Made by a program: the position numbers and the translations under genes. The notes below the pieces were generated by a model. The model had not been told where the DNA came from and did not search any database. It saw only the letters and a program-made list of their open reading frames with translations. Shown here in pieces: positions 49,784 through 59,700 of a stretch of 64,000 bases of DNA. Where the stretch lies: positions 236,426-300,425 of the forward strand of contig NZ_GL476314.1 in NCBI RefSeq assembly GCF_000148725.1. Reading direction: 5' to 3'. Source of the DNA: Roseibium sp. TrichSKD4. GTDB taxonomy: Bacteria; Pseudomonadota; Alphaproteobacteria; Rhizobiales; Stappiaceae. Position 1 is the first letter of the stretch. Each line of letters starts with the position of its first letter.

Positions 49784-50782
49784 CAGCTCTGAGGAAAAAA
49801 AGCATCCCGCGAGCGATCAGAAACTCAAAAAGCAGCGCGAAAAGAAATGTCGCTCATCTAGAGAGAGCATTTGGCCGTCTCACGATTGTGGGCATCACAT
49901 ATCTGATCTTATGATCGTCACTTCGAGAGTACGTCTCTAATTTCACCTGAAGATTTGCGCCTCGGAAGATTCGAGCACGTTTCTTGCGCAGTTGTAATAG
50001 TTGTGAGTGATGGCTACATCGTGCTGCCGATTATGATGCTTGTGATATTTTTCTCTGTGTTGGCGAGTATCATGATGACACAGGGCTTTGTGTTCAGCAC
50101 CGAACGCATGAAACCCGATTTCAACAAGCTAAATCCCGCGAATGGTCTCAAAAACATCTTTGGCCTTCAGGCACTTAAGACAGCACTTATGCATGTTCTT
50201 CGTCTTTCGTTTAGCGGAACTATTCTGATATTTCTTATTTACTACTTTGTGCCAACTGTATTTCTATCGCCATATTGTGAGTTGGATTGCGGTATTTCTG
50301 TTAATGCAACTGTATATTTTTATGTTTTATTGGCGCTGCTTATCCTCTCCATTATTTTTGCGATGATAGATTTTGTCGTTCAGCGTTCTGAGTTCTTAAG
50401 ACAGAACAAGATGACGGATACAGAGCAAAAACAAGAGAAGAAAGAGCAGCTTGGCAATCCTGAAATTAAGGGTCGCATAAAGGAAATTCAGCAGGAAGTT
50501 GTGACTAAAACCGTGGGAATGCGAAATGCGAGTTTCATCGTTGCCGATGGTTTGAAACAGGCTGTTGCAATTCGGTACGTGCCGGGTGGAGAGGAAATGC
50601 CGACCATTGTAGCCAAGGCAAGAGGCCGAAACGCTGTATTACGTTTGGCCTCGGAAAGTGGAAAGCCGGTAGAGCATTCTGCCGAACTGTTGGCACTGGT
50701 CAAAAAGATTGGTGTCGGCGATCCGATCATGGATGAGGCTGCGGTCAAACATCTCGTTCCGTTTTTGCATAAATACTCGTAG
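49770..50782 (+). pseudogene. sctU: Export switch protein SctU, frameshifted and lacking NPTH
   Basis: The start MAGNDSSEEKKHPASDQKLK (ATG 49770, overlapping sctT) is typical, but the frame breaks after KKQREKK near 49839. The next piece (VAHLERAFGRLTIVGITYLI), then MIVTSRVRL, then SPEDLRLGRFEHV lie in successively shifted frames with breaks near 49909 and 49937. From 49955 a 275-codon frame runs to the end with the membrane part and FliF/FlhB-like linker (GNPEIKGRIKEIQQEVVTK). In the C-terminal domain the autocleavage motif NPTH is replaced: FIVADGLKQAVAIRY. SctU cleavage switches export from needle to effectors. As read, this copy encodes no full-length protein. Confidence 0.85.
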
Positions 50783-50901
50783 AAACCTGTGTCGGTTCGA
50801 TCTGACTTCAGCTGAATTCAGAGGACCGATCAAGAGGCGAGTTGTACTGGTTATCATTGCCAGTCGGGTGGCTGTTAAAAGGCTGACCGAGTTTCAACTT
50901 G

Positions 50902-52881
50902 CTATTGATCGGCGCACTCAACGAAGCCCCAAGGTCGCTCAAGCGCCAAGTTCGACATGACCCGATCAATCTGGTCAGCAATTTCAGAATCAAAGTCGGA
51001 TTGTCTCACTGTTACAATAAACGCGTCTGCGTCCATGCAAAAAAAGTCATGACCATCGAGAATTGACAGCGAAGGAGCGTCTACCAATATGAGATCGTAT
51101 TGTTTCTTGAGCCGGCTCAAGTCGGACACACGCGGAAGAGTAGGTGCAGAACTCATTCTATTTGGAAAATTGGGTGAGATCGAAGTGAAATCTATGTTTT
51201 TTTCGATTGGAATGATCGCGTCAGAGCATCCAATCGTTCTATCCCGGAGAAGGAGTTTTACGTAATCCGTCAGGCTTGCGGACCAGCAATTTGCATCTAC
51301 GAGCAAGACAGATTTTCCAGAAACATTTGCGAATTGCGCAACGCCGTAAATTGTGGTGCTGGTTCCCGCCCCAGATCTCGAAGAGGTAAACACTAGCACA
51401 TTGAGATGGTTCGCCAATGCGAGCTTTGAGATTGATTTGAATATCGACTGAACGCCGAAAATAAAGGGAGAATTTTTTTCGCCATTGCACGCAATTTCAA
51501 ACTCGCGCGCGATCTTGTTTGCGACCGCCGAAAAATTGGGAACACATCCCATATCGGATGTGATGGATGGAAGTCTCCCTAGGAAACCTGATGAACTCTC
51601 AGAGGTGGGATCCTGGCGCAGAAAATCGAAGGTCCGAGGGGGCGCGGATCGACCTGCCAAAACGCCCCGGTCCGTGGACTGTTCAGCAGATGATTGCTCG
51701 TTTGCAAAGAAATTGCGAGAAGCTGCTGTAAAAAGGCTTCCGGTAGTCCTGAAGGTCAACTTCAGCAGGAATAGCAATAGGGTGGAGGCCGCAAGCGCGA
51801 GAGTGAAGAGAACAATAAAACTTGTGCTAAACCTTGGCCTCGGCTCGGCGTTCCCGTCCAGCGCGCCGAGGACGCTTTTTGCACTGGAGTTCTTTCGCAG
51901 ATAGCGCTGCCCCACTTTGTTGCTTGTTGGGGTGCTGAGACTAGCCCCGAAAGCTTCGCCCAATGGCAAAATCCTCTCGTGTGCTGGTTTTAATGCTGGA
52001 GATTGTTCGACTTCGACGCTTCCAGTATAGACACTATTGCTGCTTTCCTCAAATCCACTGAGAATTTTTTTTATTCTTCTGTCAATGATCTCTTTTTGGC
52101 GATGCAGCAGCAGCAGGTTTGGATGTTCAGTGGGGAGTTGATCCTCCAAGTTAGCTAGCCTCGACTCAACGCTTATGTATTCTTGCGCTAGTTTGTCCAA
52201 TACGCCGGATTTGGTTGTGTTTTGTGAAAGGTTAACTGATCTTTCTGTCAGCGCACGGTGGGTTGGGTGCACATCCGGAGCAAGATACTGATCTTGTTCG
52301 TTAGGTTGATTGGAATAATCGTCGCTATTTCCGGTAAACACCTTGATTTTGCGAGATTGATTGCTGTCGGGAGTATCGATGTTAGGACGACGTGCAAGGA
52401 ATTGGTCAACCGAGTTGCGAAGATTTCGCTTTTGAACGTTCAGGAAATTCTCTGCAATTGCTGTTGCAAATTCTACAGCAGAAACCTTTGTTGTGGCCCA
52501 AACGGTTATCCAACAAACACCTTCTCCCTGCGCCACTTGTAGACGACTTTGTAAATCTTTTATCGAGAGTATTTTTGACTGCCAATCTTGCTTTAAATTT
52601 CTTTTGTTCAGGTTCTGAATTGCCGAGCGCAATATTTGAGAAGCGAAGCGGTCATCGACAACGCAATTGACTGAATTTGTTGAGTTTCTTTGCGCAAATA
52701 TGTTTTCAAATCCTGTCAAAATTGGCGCGCCAACTGTGAAGTTCTGCAATTCCTCTGGCGATGGCTTGCCAAAATAGAAAACCAGAGTAACGAGAAAAGA
52801 ACCGCCAAGAATCAGTGCGGCGTCCAGCCCACCTTTTTTGCTAAATACTCTTCTGACAATGCGGCTGAGCGGCAATTTCAT
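50902..52881 (-). CDS. Wzc/ExoP-like polysaccharide co-polymerase with degenerate kinase
   Basis: This 659-residue protein has two membrane segments (ALILGGSFLVTLVFYFGKPS near residue 20; FIVLFTLALAASTLLLFLLK near 355) flanking a periplasmic coiled-coil region (YISVESRLANLEDQLPTEHP). A cytoplasmic BY-kinase-like domain follows (VLVFTSSRSGAGTSTTIYGV, SVLLVDANCWSASLTDYVKL, YDLILVDAPSLSILDG). Walker A has Thr where the catalytic Lys should be (GAGTST instead of GxGKST), and there is no C-terminal tyrosine cluster, so kinase activity is doubtful. Such proteins control chain length in capsule or exopolysaccharide export. It is isolated from other polysaccharide genes here. Intact frame, ATG 52881. 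Confidence 0.8.
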   Translation of the reverse strand: MKLPLSRIVRRVFSKKGGLDAALILGGSFLVTLVFYFGKPSPEELQNFTVGAPILTGFENIFAQRNSTNSVNCVVDDRFASQILRSAIQNLNKRNLKQDWQSKILSIKDLQSRLQVAQGEGVCWITVWATTKVSAVEFATAIAENFLNVQKRNLRNSVDQFLARRPNIDTPDSNQSRKIKVFTGNSDDYSNQPNEQDQYLAPDVHPTHRALTERSVNLSQNTTKSGVLDKLAQEYISVESRLANLEDQLPTEHPNLLLLHRQKEIIDRRIKKILSGFEESSNSVYTGSVEVEQSPALKPAHERILPLGEAFGASLSTPTSNKVGQRYLRKNSSAKSVLGALDGNAEPRPRFSTSFIVLFTLALAASTLLLFLLKLTFRTTGSLFTAASRNFFANEQSSAEQSTDRGVLAGRSAPPRTFDFLRQDPTSESSSGFLGRLPSITSDMGCVPNFSAVANKIAREFEIACNGEKNSPFIFGVQSIFKSISKLALANHLNVLVFTSSRSGAGTSTTIYGVAQFANVSGKSVLLVDANCWSASLTDYVKLLLRDRTIGCSDAIIPIEKNIDFTSISPNFPNRMSSAPTLPRVSDLSRLKKQYDLILVDAPSLSILDGHDFFCMDADAFIVTVRQSDFDSEIADQIDRVMSNLALERPWGFVECADQ

Positions 52882-53414
52882 TCTACCACAAACTTCTTAT
52901 AGGTGATTTCACGAGGGTACGATCTGCATGCACAGCGCGACGTTCGCTTGTTGTGTGTTCCCGACGAAAGTAATTTTATTGGAGATAATTCGTGTCTAGT
53001 TCGGTTTCATTGCCTCCTTTGGTTAGTTTATTGGGTCATGCGCAGTAAAACTTAAAATTCGATAGTTTTGACTTCCGGACCGGATCGTTGAAGTAAGTCG
53101 CTCCAAAAACGCAGAGAACTCGCGCCGAGATTTACTTTAGGATCGCTTTGGGCGCCGATTAAGGATCGTTGTTAGTCTATACATAGCTGCTAAGCCGTTT
53201 GTAAACAGGAGCTTATGCACTTCAGATGTTTTCAACTGCTGAATGGTAAAGACACAGGGGGAAATAGAACAGCTTTAGTTATTAACCGAAGTTCGAATTG
53301 CATGTGTATTTTGGTGTTGACGTGCATTTATTCAATTATAACTAGTAGAATTTCGAATGCGGTTTTGAGTAAATATTGATTTGTGCGGAGTGGTTTCAGA
53401 CTGATGTTTGAGCG
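52882..53414. other. Gene-free AT-rich region
   Basis: I found no supported frame or RNA. It lies upstream of the polysaccharide co-polymerase gene and should contain its promoter. Confidence 0.35.
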
Positions 53415-53935
53415 GTGTTTAATTAGAAGTTGGTCTGTTGCCTAAGCGGCATAACCTCAGGAGCGCGGCTGCGAGATCGAGGAAAGCTACAAAGGGGGCT
53501 TGGTCTTGTTGTAACGGGGAGATATCCTGCGGAATTGGTTGGCTCTATTGGAAATGCGCTCGATTCGGTTCCTGTACTTAGAAGCCTGGAGATTGCGAGC
53601 AATTGGCTCTTTTGCGGTTTGACTTCGGAGGAATGACGGGGCTGATACCTGCGAGAAACTGACTTTGGCGTACCACGTCCCCGTCGTGTCCCTTGTCAGC
53701 TGGGAACAGTCGCGGCTTGCGGCATGTAATGTTTAGGAGGTTTGGAGCGGTGCCGAAGTCCGATGCTTCACCGCCAGTCAGGACAGAGCTGAGAGGAAGT
53801 CCTTGGTCGTCCGTCCGGGCGTGGATTTTTGTCTTAAGGCCTTCTTATGACTCCCCTTTTGCGCCTGCCGCCTGACTGTGGCCGTGAATTTTCGTGTTGT
53901 CGATCATATGCTGCCTGTTGTAGGTGAGACTCAAA
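53415..53935 (-). pseudogene. IS5-family transposase remnant
   Basis: On the minus strand, MIDNTKIHGHSQAAGAKG, then TKIHARTDDQGLPLSSVLTG, KPRLFPADKGHDGDVVRQ, VIPPKSNRK and, after a frameshift, YRNRIERI can be read. They correspond in order to the C-terminal half of an IS5-family transposase. A TAA, a frameshift near 53570 and several substitutions of conserved residues show advanced decay. It is a different IS5 subgroup from the copy next to it. Confidence 0.75.
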
Positions 53936-53975
53936 TCCACCATGTTTCAAGCAGGCCATCCCAGCCCCTTTGCTA

Positions 53976-54807
53976 GGGTCAGGACTCATAGCCAGTAGAT
54001 GACGAGTGCTGCGAGGGCGATGGCTGACCGGAAGACCTTCGGGCACCTGTCGTATCGGGTTGAGACGCGCCGCCAATCCTTCAACCTGCCGAACATAATC
54101 TCGATCCGGTTGCGCCGTTTGTAGCGACGCTTGTCGTACTTGACAGCTTTCTTGCGTTGCTTTCGGCCAGGGATGCATGGCCGTATCCCTTTGTCTCTCA
54201 ACGCTTCCCGGAACCAATCGGCGTCGTAGCCGCGATCCCCGAGCAGCCAATCGACATCTGGCAGGCTGCTCAGCAAGGCCCGGGCCCCGATATAATCGCT
54301 GACCTGCCCGGCTGTGACGAACAGATTGAGCGGACGTCCCCGGCTGTCGCAGATGGCATGCAGTTTGGTGTTCGTGCCGCCCTTAGTCCGACCAATCAGA
54401 CGTCCAGCCCCTCCTTTTTGACGCCCAAACTGGTCGCGGTACGGTGAGCCTTCAGGTAGGTGGCGTCGATTATCACGGTCTTCTCTTCACCGTGTTCGGC
54501 AGCCAGACCTGCCATCATCTGGGCGAAGATGCCTTTGTCGCTCCACCGCTTCCAACCGTTGTAGAGCGTCTTGTGTGGACCGTAGGCCGAAGGGGCGTCG
54601 CGCCATCTCAACCCGTTACGATTGATGAAGATAATCTCACTCAACACACGTCTGTCATCAACGCGTGGCTTGCCGTGAGACTTGGGGAAGAAGGGCTCAA
54701 GACGCGCCATTTGCGCATCCGTCAGCCAGAAAAGATCAGACATGTTCACCGCTCGTTTTTCGAACCGTGAATCATGCTCCCAAGCGGAAATCAATGGGTC
54801 CTGACCC
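53976..54807 (-). mobile_element. IS5-family (IS427-like) insertion sequence
   Basis: This 832-bp element has inverted repeats GGGTCAGGAC (left) and GTCCTGACCC (right) and is flanked on each side by TA, the usual target duplication of the IS427 group. It holds a two-frame transposase. Confidence 0.82.
53986..54743 (-). CDS. IS427-like transposase, two frames joined by -1 frameshift
   Basis: Frame 1 (54396-54743) starts MSDLFWLTDAQMARLEPFFP and covers the DUF4096 helix-turn-helix and the first catalytic region (KTVIIDATYLKAHRTATSLG). Frame 2 (53986 to about 54420) continues RLIGRTKGGTNTKLHAICDS through LLGDRGYDADWFREALRDKG to KVFRSAIALAALVIYWL. They overlap at AAAAAGGAGGGG, and slippage by -1 on the A-run gives V-K-K-G-G-A-G-R-L-I, exactly the expected joint sequence, so this is a programmed frameshift rather than damage. 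Probably functional. Confidence 0.82.
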
Positions 54808-54846
54808 TAAGAATTACGTAAAGTCATATCCTGGCAATTTTGAAAC

Positions 54847-55227
54847 AGGGTGAGAGTGGTGTACCGGTTGTGGACCTTTGCCGAGAACACGGATCAGCAA
54901 CGCGACTTACTACAACTGGCGGTCCAAATACGGCGGTATGGATGCGTCCTCGATGGCGGAAATGAAAGCCATGGCGTAGAGAACCGCTGACTAAAGAAGA
55001 TGTACGCCGAGATGGTGATGCAGAACGAGCTGCTGAAGGACGTTTTGGGAAAAGTCTGGAGGTTGTCTCAGCGTGAAGAGATGGCGGCCCGTGCAGTACG
55101 GCTGCGCAGTTTGAGTATGGCGTTTACCTGCCGACCATGGCCATCGACAGTATCATGCCAGTAGTGAAACTGAAAGCTGCAGCCTGAAGTCCAGTCCTGG
55201 AACCCATCAAAAATCGGATGATTACCG
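54847..55227 (+). pseudogene. IS407-like IS3 remnant
   Basis: Pieces of OrfA (TYYNWRSKYGGMDASSMAEM, then KKMYAEMVMQNELLKDVLGK) are followed after a large deletion by the OrfB ending VKLKAAA and the terminal sequence CATCAAAAATCGGATGATTAC at about 55206-55226. The order and end match the IS3 copy at 11527-12720. It is directly upstream of a candidate effector and may supply or disrupt its promoter. Confidence 0.75.
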
Positions 55228-55297
55228 TACAAAATACGAATAGGATCAAACGAAATTACATGATGATTTCTGACGTCGACAAATGGAGTCCTTAACG

Positions 55298-56166
55298 ATG
55301 CTCAGACCCATCCAGCCTCGTACTTCTGCTCCCCGACCTGTATCTCCGCCTTCGCAGGTTGTTGCTTCTGGAAAACCTGCCGTAAAATCAGGCGCCATAC
55401 CAAGAGCGCCGCAGCGTCAGGCAGCTGTCAGATCAGCAGCGATACCGGTGGTTTCTCAGATGTCTGTTCAAACGCAAAAACCAGCGCATGTCGTCGGAAA
55501 TTCACAGGTGCAAGCCGAGAACACAAATGGACGGCATCGCGCTCAGGTTTCTCAGGAACAAGTTCCGGTTTCGAACAAACCAACGGAAAAATCTGCGCAG
55601 GTCCCGAGCAATACCAAACCTAACCCCGTGTTGAGATTGCAGAGTTTCGCAGTAAACCAAATCGTGGAATTGCTTGAGCGACCGGAAGACGTGCGCGAAC
55701 TTCCCCTCCCACCTGCTTTCAGGCGGGAAATCGAGCGCGTGGCGCGGCGGAATTTGATGTTTGACGATGTTCTTGACCGAGCACAAAGAACCAGCGGGCC
55801 CCCGATTCAAAGGGGGCTTATCCCATACCGCATGTAATTCCACCCGAAGCGGCTTTTGAAGCAGGCGCAGGGTCTGTCCATCGCCCCGCCAGCGGCGACC
55901 CGGATGAGTTGACCTACATCTCCCACGCCATCGGAAATCTCTACAAGATTGCGGGCGACGAGACTTTGCCTCTTGAGTGGCGTAGGGAAGTCATACAGCT
56001 TGCGATCAATACCATGAACCAAGTCGGTAACTTCAGGACATTCATATTTATTGGGAACCAGGCAAGTGAATACTCATATAGAAACGACGGAGATTTTGGC
56101 GCACGACTTGAAGGGCTAAGGTCCAAGTTCGATGCCTTGCTGAAAGAGGAAGGCGCAAGAAAGTAG
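55298..56166 (+). pseudogene. Proline-rich candidate effector D, one frameshift
   Basis: From ATG 55298 (GGAG upstream) 179 codons encode MLRPIQPRTSAPRPVSPP and a Pro/Gln/Ala-rich region with KPA, KPT and QKPAHV units, then a helical part (VNQIVELLERPEDVRELPLP). The frame ends at 55837. One base away, the shifted frame reads KGAYPIPHVIPPEAAFEAGA and continues without a stop to 56166 (ISHAIGNLYKIAGDETLPLE, FIGNQASEYSYRNDGDFGAR). The switch falls in the CCCCCGATTCAAAGGGGG stretch near 55808, a likely indel site. The original protein would have about 289 residues. No catalytic motif was recognised. Confidence 0.65.
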
Positions 56167-56191
56167 CTCTAAACTGTCGTTCTGTGTTTGA

Positions 56192-56524
56192 GATTCCGGA
56201 CTTGAGCAAAGCGCTGGGTTCGCAGCTTCGTTGCAGGCGAATTTCGATAAACGTTTGTCAGAAAAATTGCTGCGCCGTGAATCCGGTGATCAGCACCGTA
56301 TCTCGCTTATGGCAGAAGAAGATGGCTGGAAATTTATAGCCTATGCCATCCGTTTAATTTTTCAAAATACGCTTGACGCCTGGGGAGCCTCAGGAAATTC
56401 CGCTTTATTGACTTCGATTCAAAACCCTTTTGGCGCGAGGAGGAAAACGTCGTTCGTTCAATTGGGCCAGAGTGGGCGTTTTTGGGCTATTGGCGTAGGC
56501 ATCATTTTGTTGTTGAAGAAATAA
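56192..56524 (+). CDS. Small hypothetical frame with C-terminal membrane helix
   Basis: The frame is open from 56192, with TTG 56231 the first usable start, and encodes about 97 residues: a polar front (NFDKRLSEKLLRRESGDQHR), an aromatic middle (DGWKFIAYAIRLIFQNTLDA) and a terminal hydrophobic helix (FWAIGVGIILLLKK). No ATG and no ribosome site are apparent, so it may be the relic of a larger gene. Family not recognised. Confidence 0.3.
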   Translation, partial: DSGLEQSAGFAASLQANFDKRLSEKLLRRESGDQHRISLMAEEDGWKFIAYAIRLIFQNTLDAWGASGNSALLTSIQNPFGARRKTSFVQLGQSGRFWAIGVGIILLLKK

Positions 56525-56593
56525 AATAGAATTTACTTGCGTAAAATTTTCGTAAATCAATTTTAGTTTTGGGTCTTATTTTAAGGTCATATC

Positions 56594-56605
56594 CTACTTA
56601 AGTAG
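56594..56605. promoter_or_regulatory. Palindrome upstream of the racemase-cyclase gene
   Basis: CTACTTAAGTAG is a perfect 12-bp palindrome 115-126 bp before the start at 56720, in AT-rich DNA that also contains GCGTAAA (56539) and TCGTAAA (56550). Possible regulator site. Confidence 0.3.
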
Positions 56606-56719
56606 AAATTTTAATTTGCTTGTTGGTTTGAAGTAAATTCGTATAAAATCACAGTTTCTCATTGCAAATTGGATGGCAAACTGTGTGCGCAATCTAAGCA
56701 GAAATTGGAGAATAGTTAG

Positions 56720-59700
56720 ATGCGTGTTCCACAAAGACCACCGGCGCCAAGACCTGCACCGGCTCCACCGCGTGTGCAAATACAGCCAAGACCAGCAGTG
56801 GTGACCAAACCTGCGTCGTTTCCAAGGCCTCAACAACCGCAGGCGCAGCCGCAACAGCGCCCCGCAATTGTTCCGCAACAACCCCAGCAGCAACAAGTGC
56901 AGCAACAGCCCCAACAGCAACAGCAACAAGTTGTGGAGAGCAAACCATCGGGTGTCCCGCCGCAGGGGCAGAAGCGCAAACAAGAAGATCAGGGTGAAGG
57001 TCCGGCTGAGAAGAAATCGAGACCGGGTTATCAAAATCTAGGCACTGTTGGTTTTGTCGACAGCGGCATTGGCGGTGCAATGGCGGCTGGCCTTGTCGAA
57101 GGTCATGTCCGGGAATTCGGATCGCAAGTTGCGCTTCCTATTGGTGACAAGCATCCGAACCAAATTGAGACCTTCACCGCGCAAATGGTGGCCCAGTCTT
57201 TGATTGTAGACGGTCATGAATATGCAATTATTGCCTGCAACACGGCTTCCTGTAAGAAGGAGAAAGCCGTTGAACACCTTGAAAACTTCATCAAACGTGA
57301 AGCTGGCCGATCCGATGATGAATCGCAGTTGAGCGGCCCAGCGCGAGCGCGTGTGCTTGAACTGGCTGCAAAATTGGAGGCCGACCCAGATTACATCAAG
57401 GACAGGGTTCTCAGCATCGTTGAACCGACAGCTGAGCGAGCGGCACAGAAGGCCGTCAACGCCTTCAACAACGGCGAAAGCTCTTACTCAATCCTTATCG
57501 ATTCCACAGACGGAACGGTAAACTCGAAGGCGTATCCGGAAGCCATTCATGCAGCAATGGTCAAGGAAGGGTTCACGCCTGTTGGCGAGCCGGTCGTCGT
57601 TGAATCGAAAGACGAAAACGGTCAAAGCGCCGTTAGAAAAACCGCCTACACTTATCGAAATGACAAGGGCGAAGAGAAAGTCGTCGCCATTACCAGCCGA
57701 GGCAATCCTGCCTGGGTCCCCGCGATTGAAGCCGGTCAATTATCGGACCCCGCGACCGATGGACAAGGGACTCGCGCAGATGAACTCGTGCGCAATTCTC
57801 GAGCGCGTTCGAATGAGCTGCAATTTGGCGAACCCAACACACATTTGAATGCGGCGTTCGCTGACCCTCCTGACCTCAACATGCTGTGTTGCACGCACTA
57901 CCCAGCAATGCGGAGCGCGCTTCAAAGCGACTACGGCGAGGACGCATCAACTGAATTCCTTCAGCAGGACGAAGTTGTTCGTGCGATGGTGCAAGAACTG
58001 CAGGAGCAGGAAAAAGCGACAGTCACCGAAAAACCGAACAAGATCAGCGTCAGACTGGGTGACAGCAGTGTTTCGCCGGATGACGCTGAAAAGAAAAAGC
58101 AAGTCATTCAGAAGGTTGTCCCAGGCAGGGAAGTGGAAGTCGAACCTCTCGGCGAAGAGGAAAGCGATCAGTTTCAAGGCGTCCGCAGAGATATGGAGCA
58201 CAATCGGGACGATCTGGTCAGAGCATTGCCTGACAGAGTCAAGGTTGCAATGGCCGATCTCAAAGGGCCGAGTGACTACACTCGTCAAGAAGACGGTGCG
58301 CATGCCGGGCTTCACGTCAATTCCAACGGCGATCTTGCCATGGATCTGGGTGAAGGTGTCTTCGTACAGGTGAAAGAAGAGCTGGGTCGGGAAGGTCAAG
58401 GCGTTTATGTTGTCGACGCGGGTGACAATTCGGTCTTTAGGTTTATCCGGCAGGAAGACGGCACATTCCAGTATGAGGCACCTGCCCGCCAGAAAGCAGC
58501 TGACGGAACCTTGCACGTCACCGACGATGGCAAAAAAACGGCGTGGAAGCAGGATAACAAAAACGTAGATCCCAAAAAACGCGGTGGATCGGTGTTTGTT
58601 GCTGGAATTCCAACCTCGCAAGCTGATCCTGAATTGGTGCGCGAGTCAGTGGAATTCTTGCAGAGCCAGGGCCTAAGCCCATCGGAGATCAGAAAACAAT
58701 TCTCGGTCGCATCCCAAGCGGCGCGACTTGTTGCCAGCGGAGAAACCCGTGGCATCGGTCCGCTGTCTGTCGCTGCGAACCCCGGAGAATCCATGTTTAA
58801 TGCGGCGACGGACATTACCCAGATTATTGTCGAAAACCGCGACAAACCCATGGAGGAACGCCAGAGCGTTGGAATTGTTTCTGGATTCACCGTTGTTGAC
58901 AACGACGGAAAAACCAAACTCTTTGGCGAAAACGACGGGCCTCCAGGCGCAGTCATGCTCGCCAAAACGCTGATACAAAACGGCACTCCTGCCACGCTGG
59001 TGATGGATAAGGGCAGCGAGTCGTCTTTCTTGGCAGCTGCCAAGGCGGCTGGCTTGGTTGTTTCTGATGGGTACACCGACGACAAAAATGACCCCAATTA
59101 CGTTCCGCCACAGCAAAGGACGTTTGAGAACGCCACACTTGTTCCTGGTCTCAAAATCATTGTGGTGGACGGCGAAGGTGGAGTTGAAGCTGCCAAGCAG
59201 CAACTGAAAGAAAGCAACACCGGGTTGCTGATTTCGACAGAGCGACCAAGCCCTAACAGTGAAGGCGTTCTCTCAAACATGAGAGGGCAACCCATCAACG
59301 AGTTCAATGAGGACCTCTCGGGTCTTTTTGAAGCGGGTGAAGGGGAAACGCTGCCTTGGAAAACAATCGGCATAGGTGACGGCGGCAACGAAATTGGATT
59401 GGGAACAATCCGTGCAGCTGTCGAAGGTGACAAGAAGCCCGATGACACACCGGTGGTGAACAACGGTCAGCAAATCTCTGCACGGGTCGGAACCGATGAA
59501 ACCATCCTTGCCTCGGTTTCCAACAACGGAGCAGTGTTCCTGGCCGCGTTGGTTCAGGGCCAAGTGAATGCAATTGATGGCACAGGTCGGGTTCCACCGG
59601 AACTCACAGAAAGTGGCGAAGCCCCACCAGAAGGCTATTTGGTCACGCACAGAGATTTCACTGAAGAATACAAGAAGATCATCGATCAAATGTATGCGGA

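Noticed and set aside
52882-53414. Short plus and minus frames
   Set aside because: None has a start context, length or composition that supports coding.
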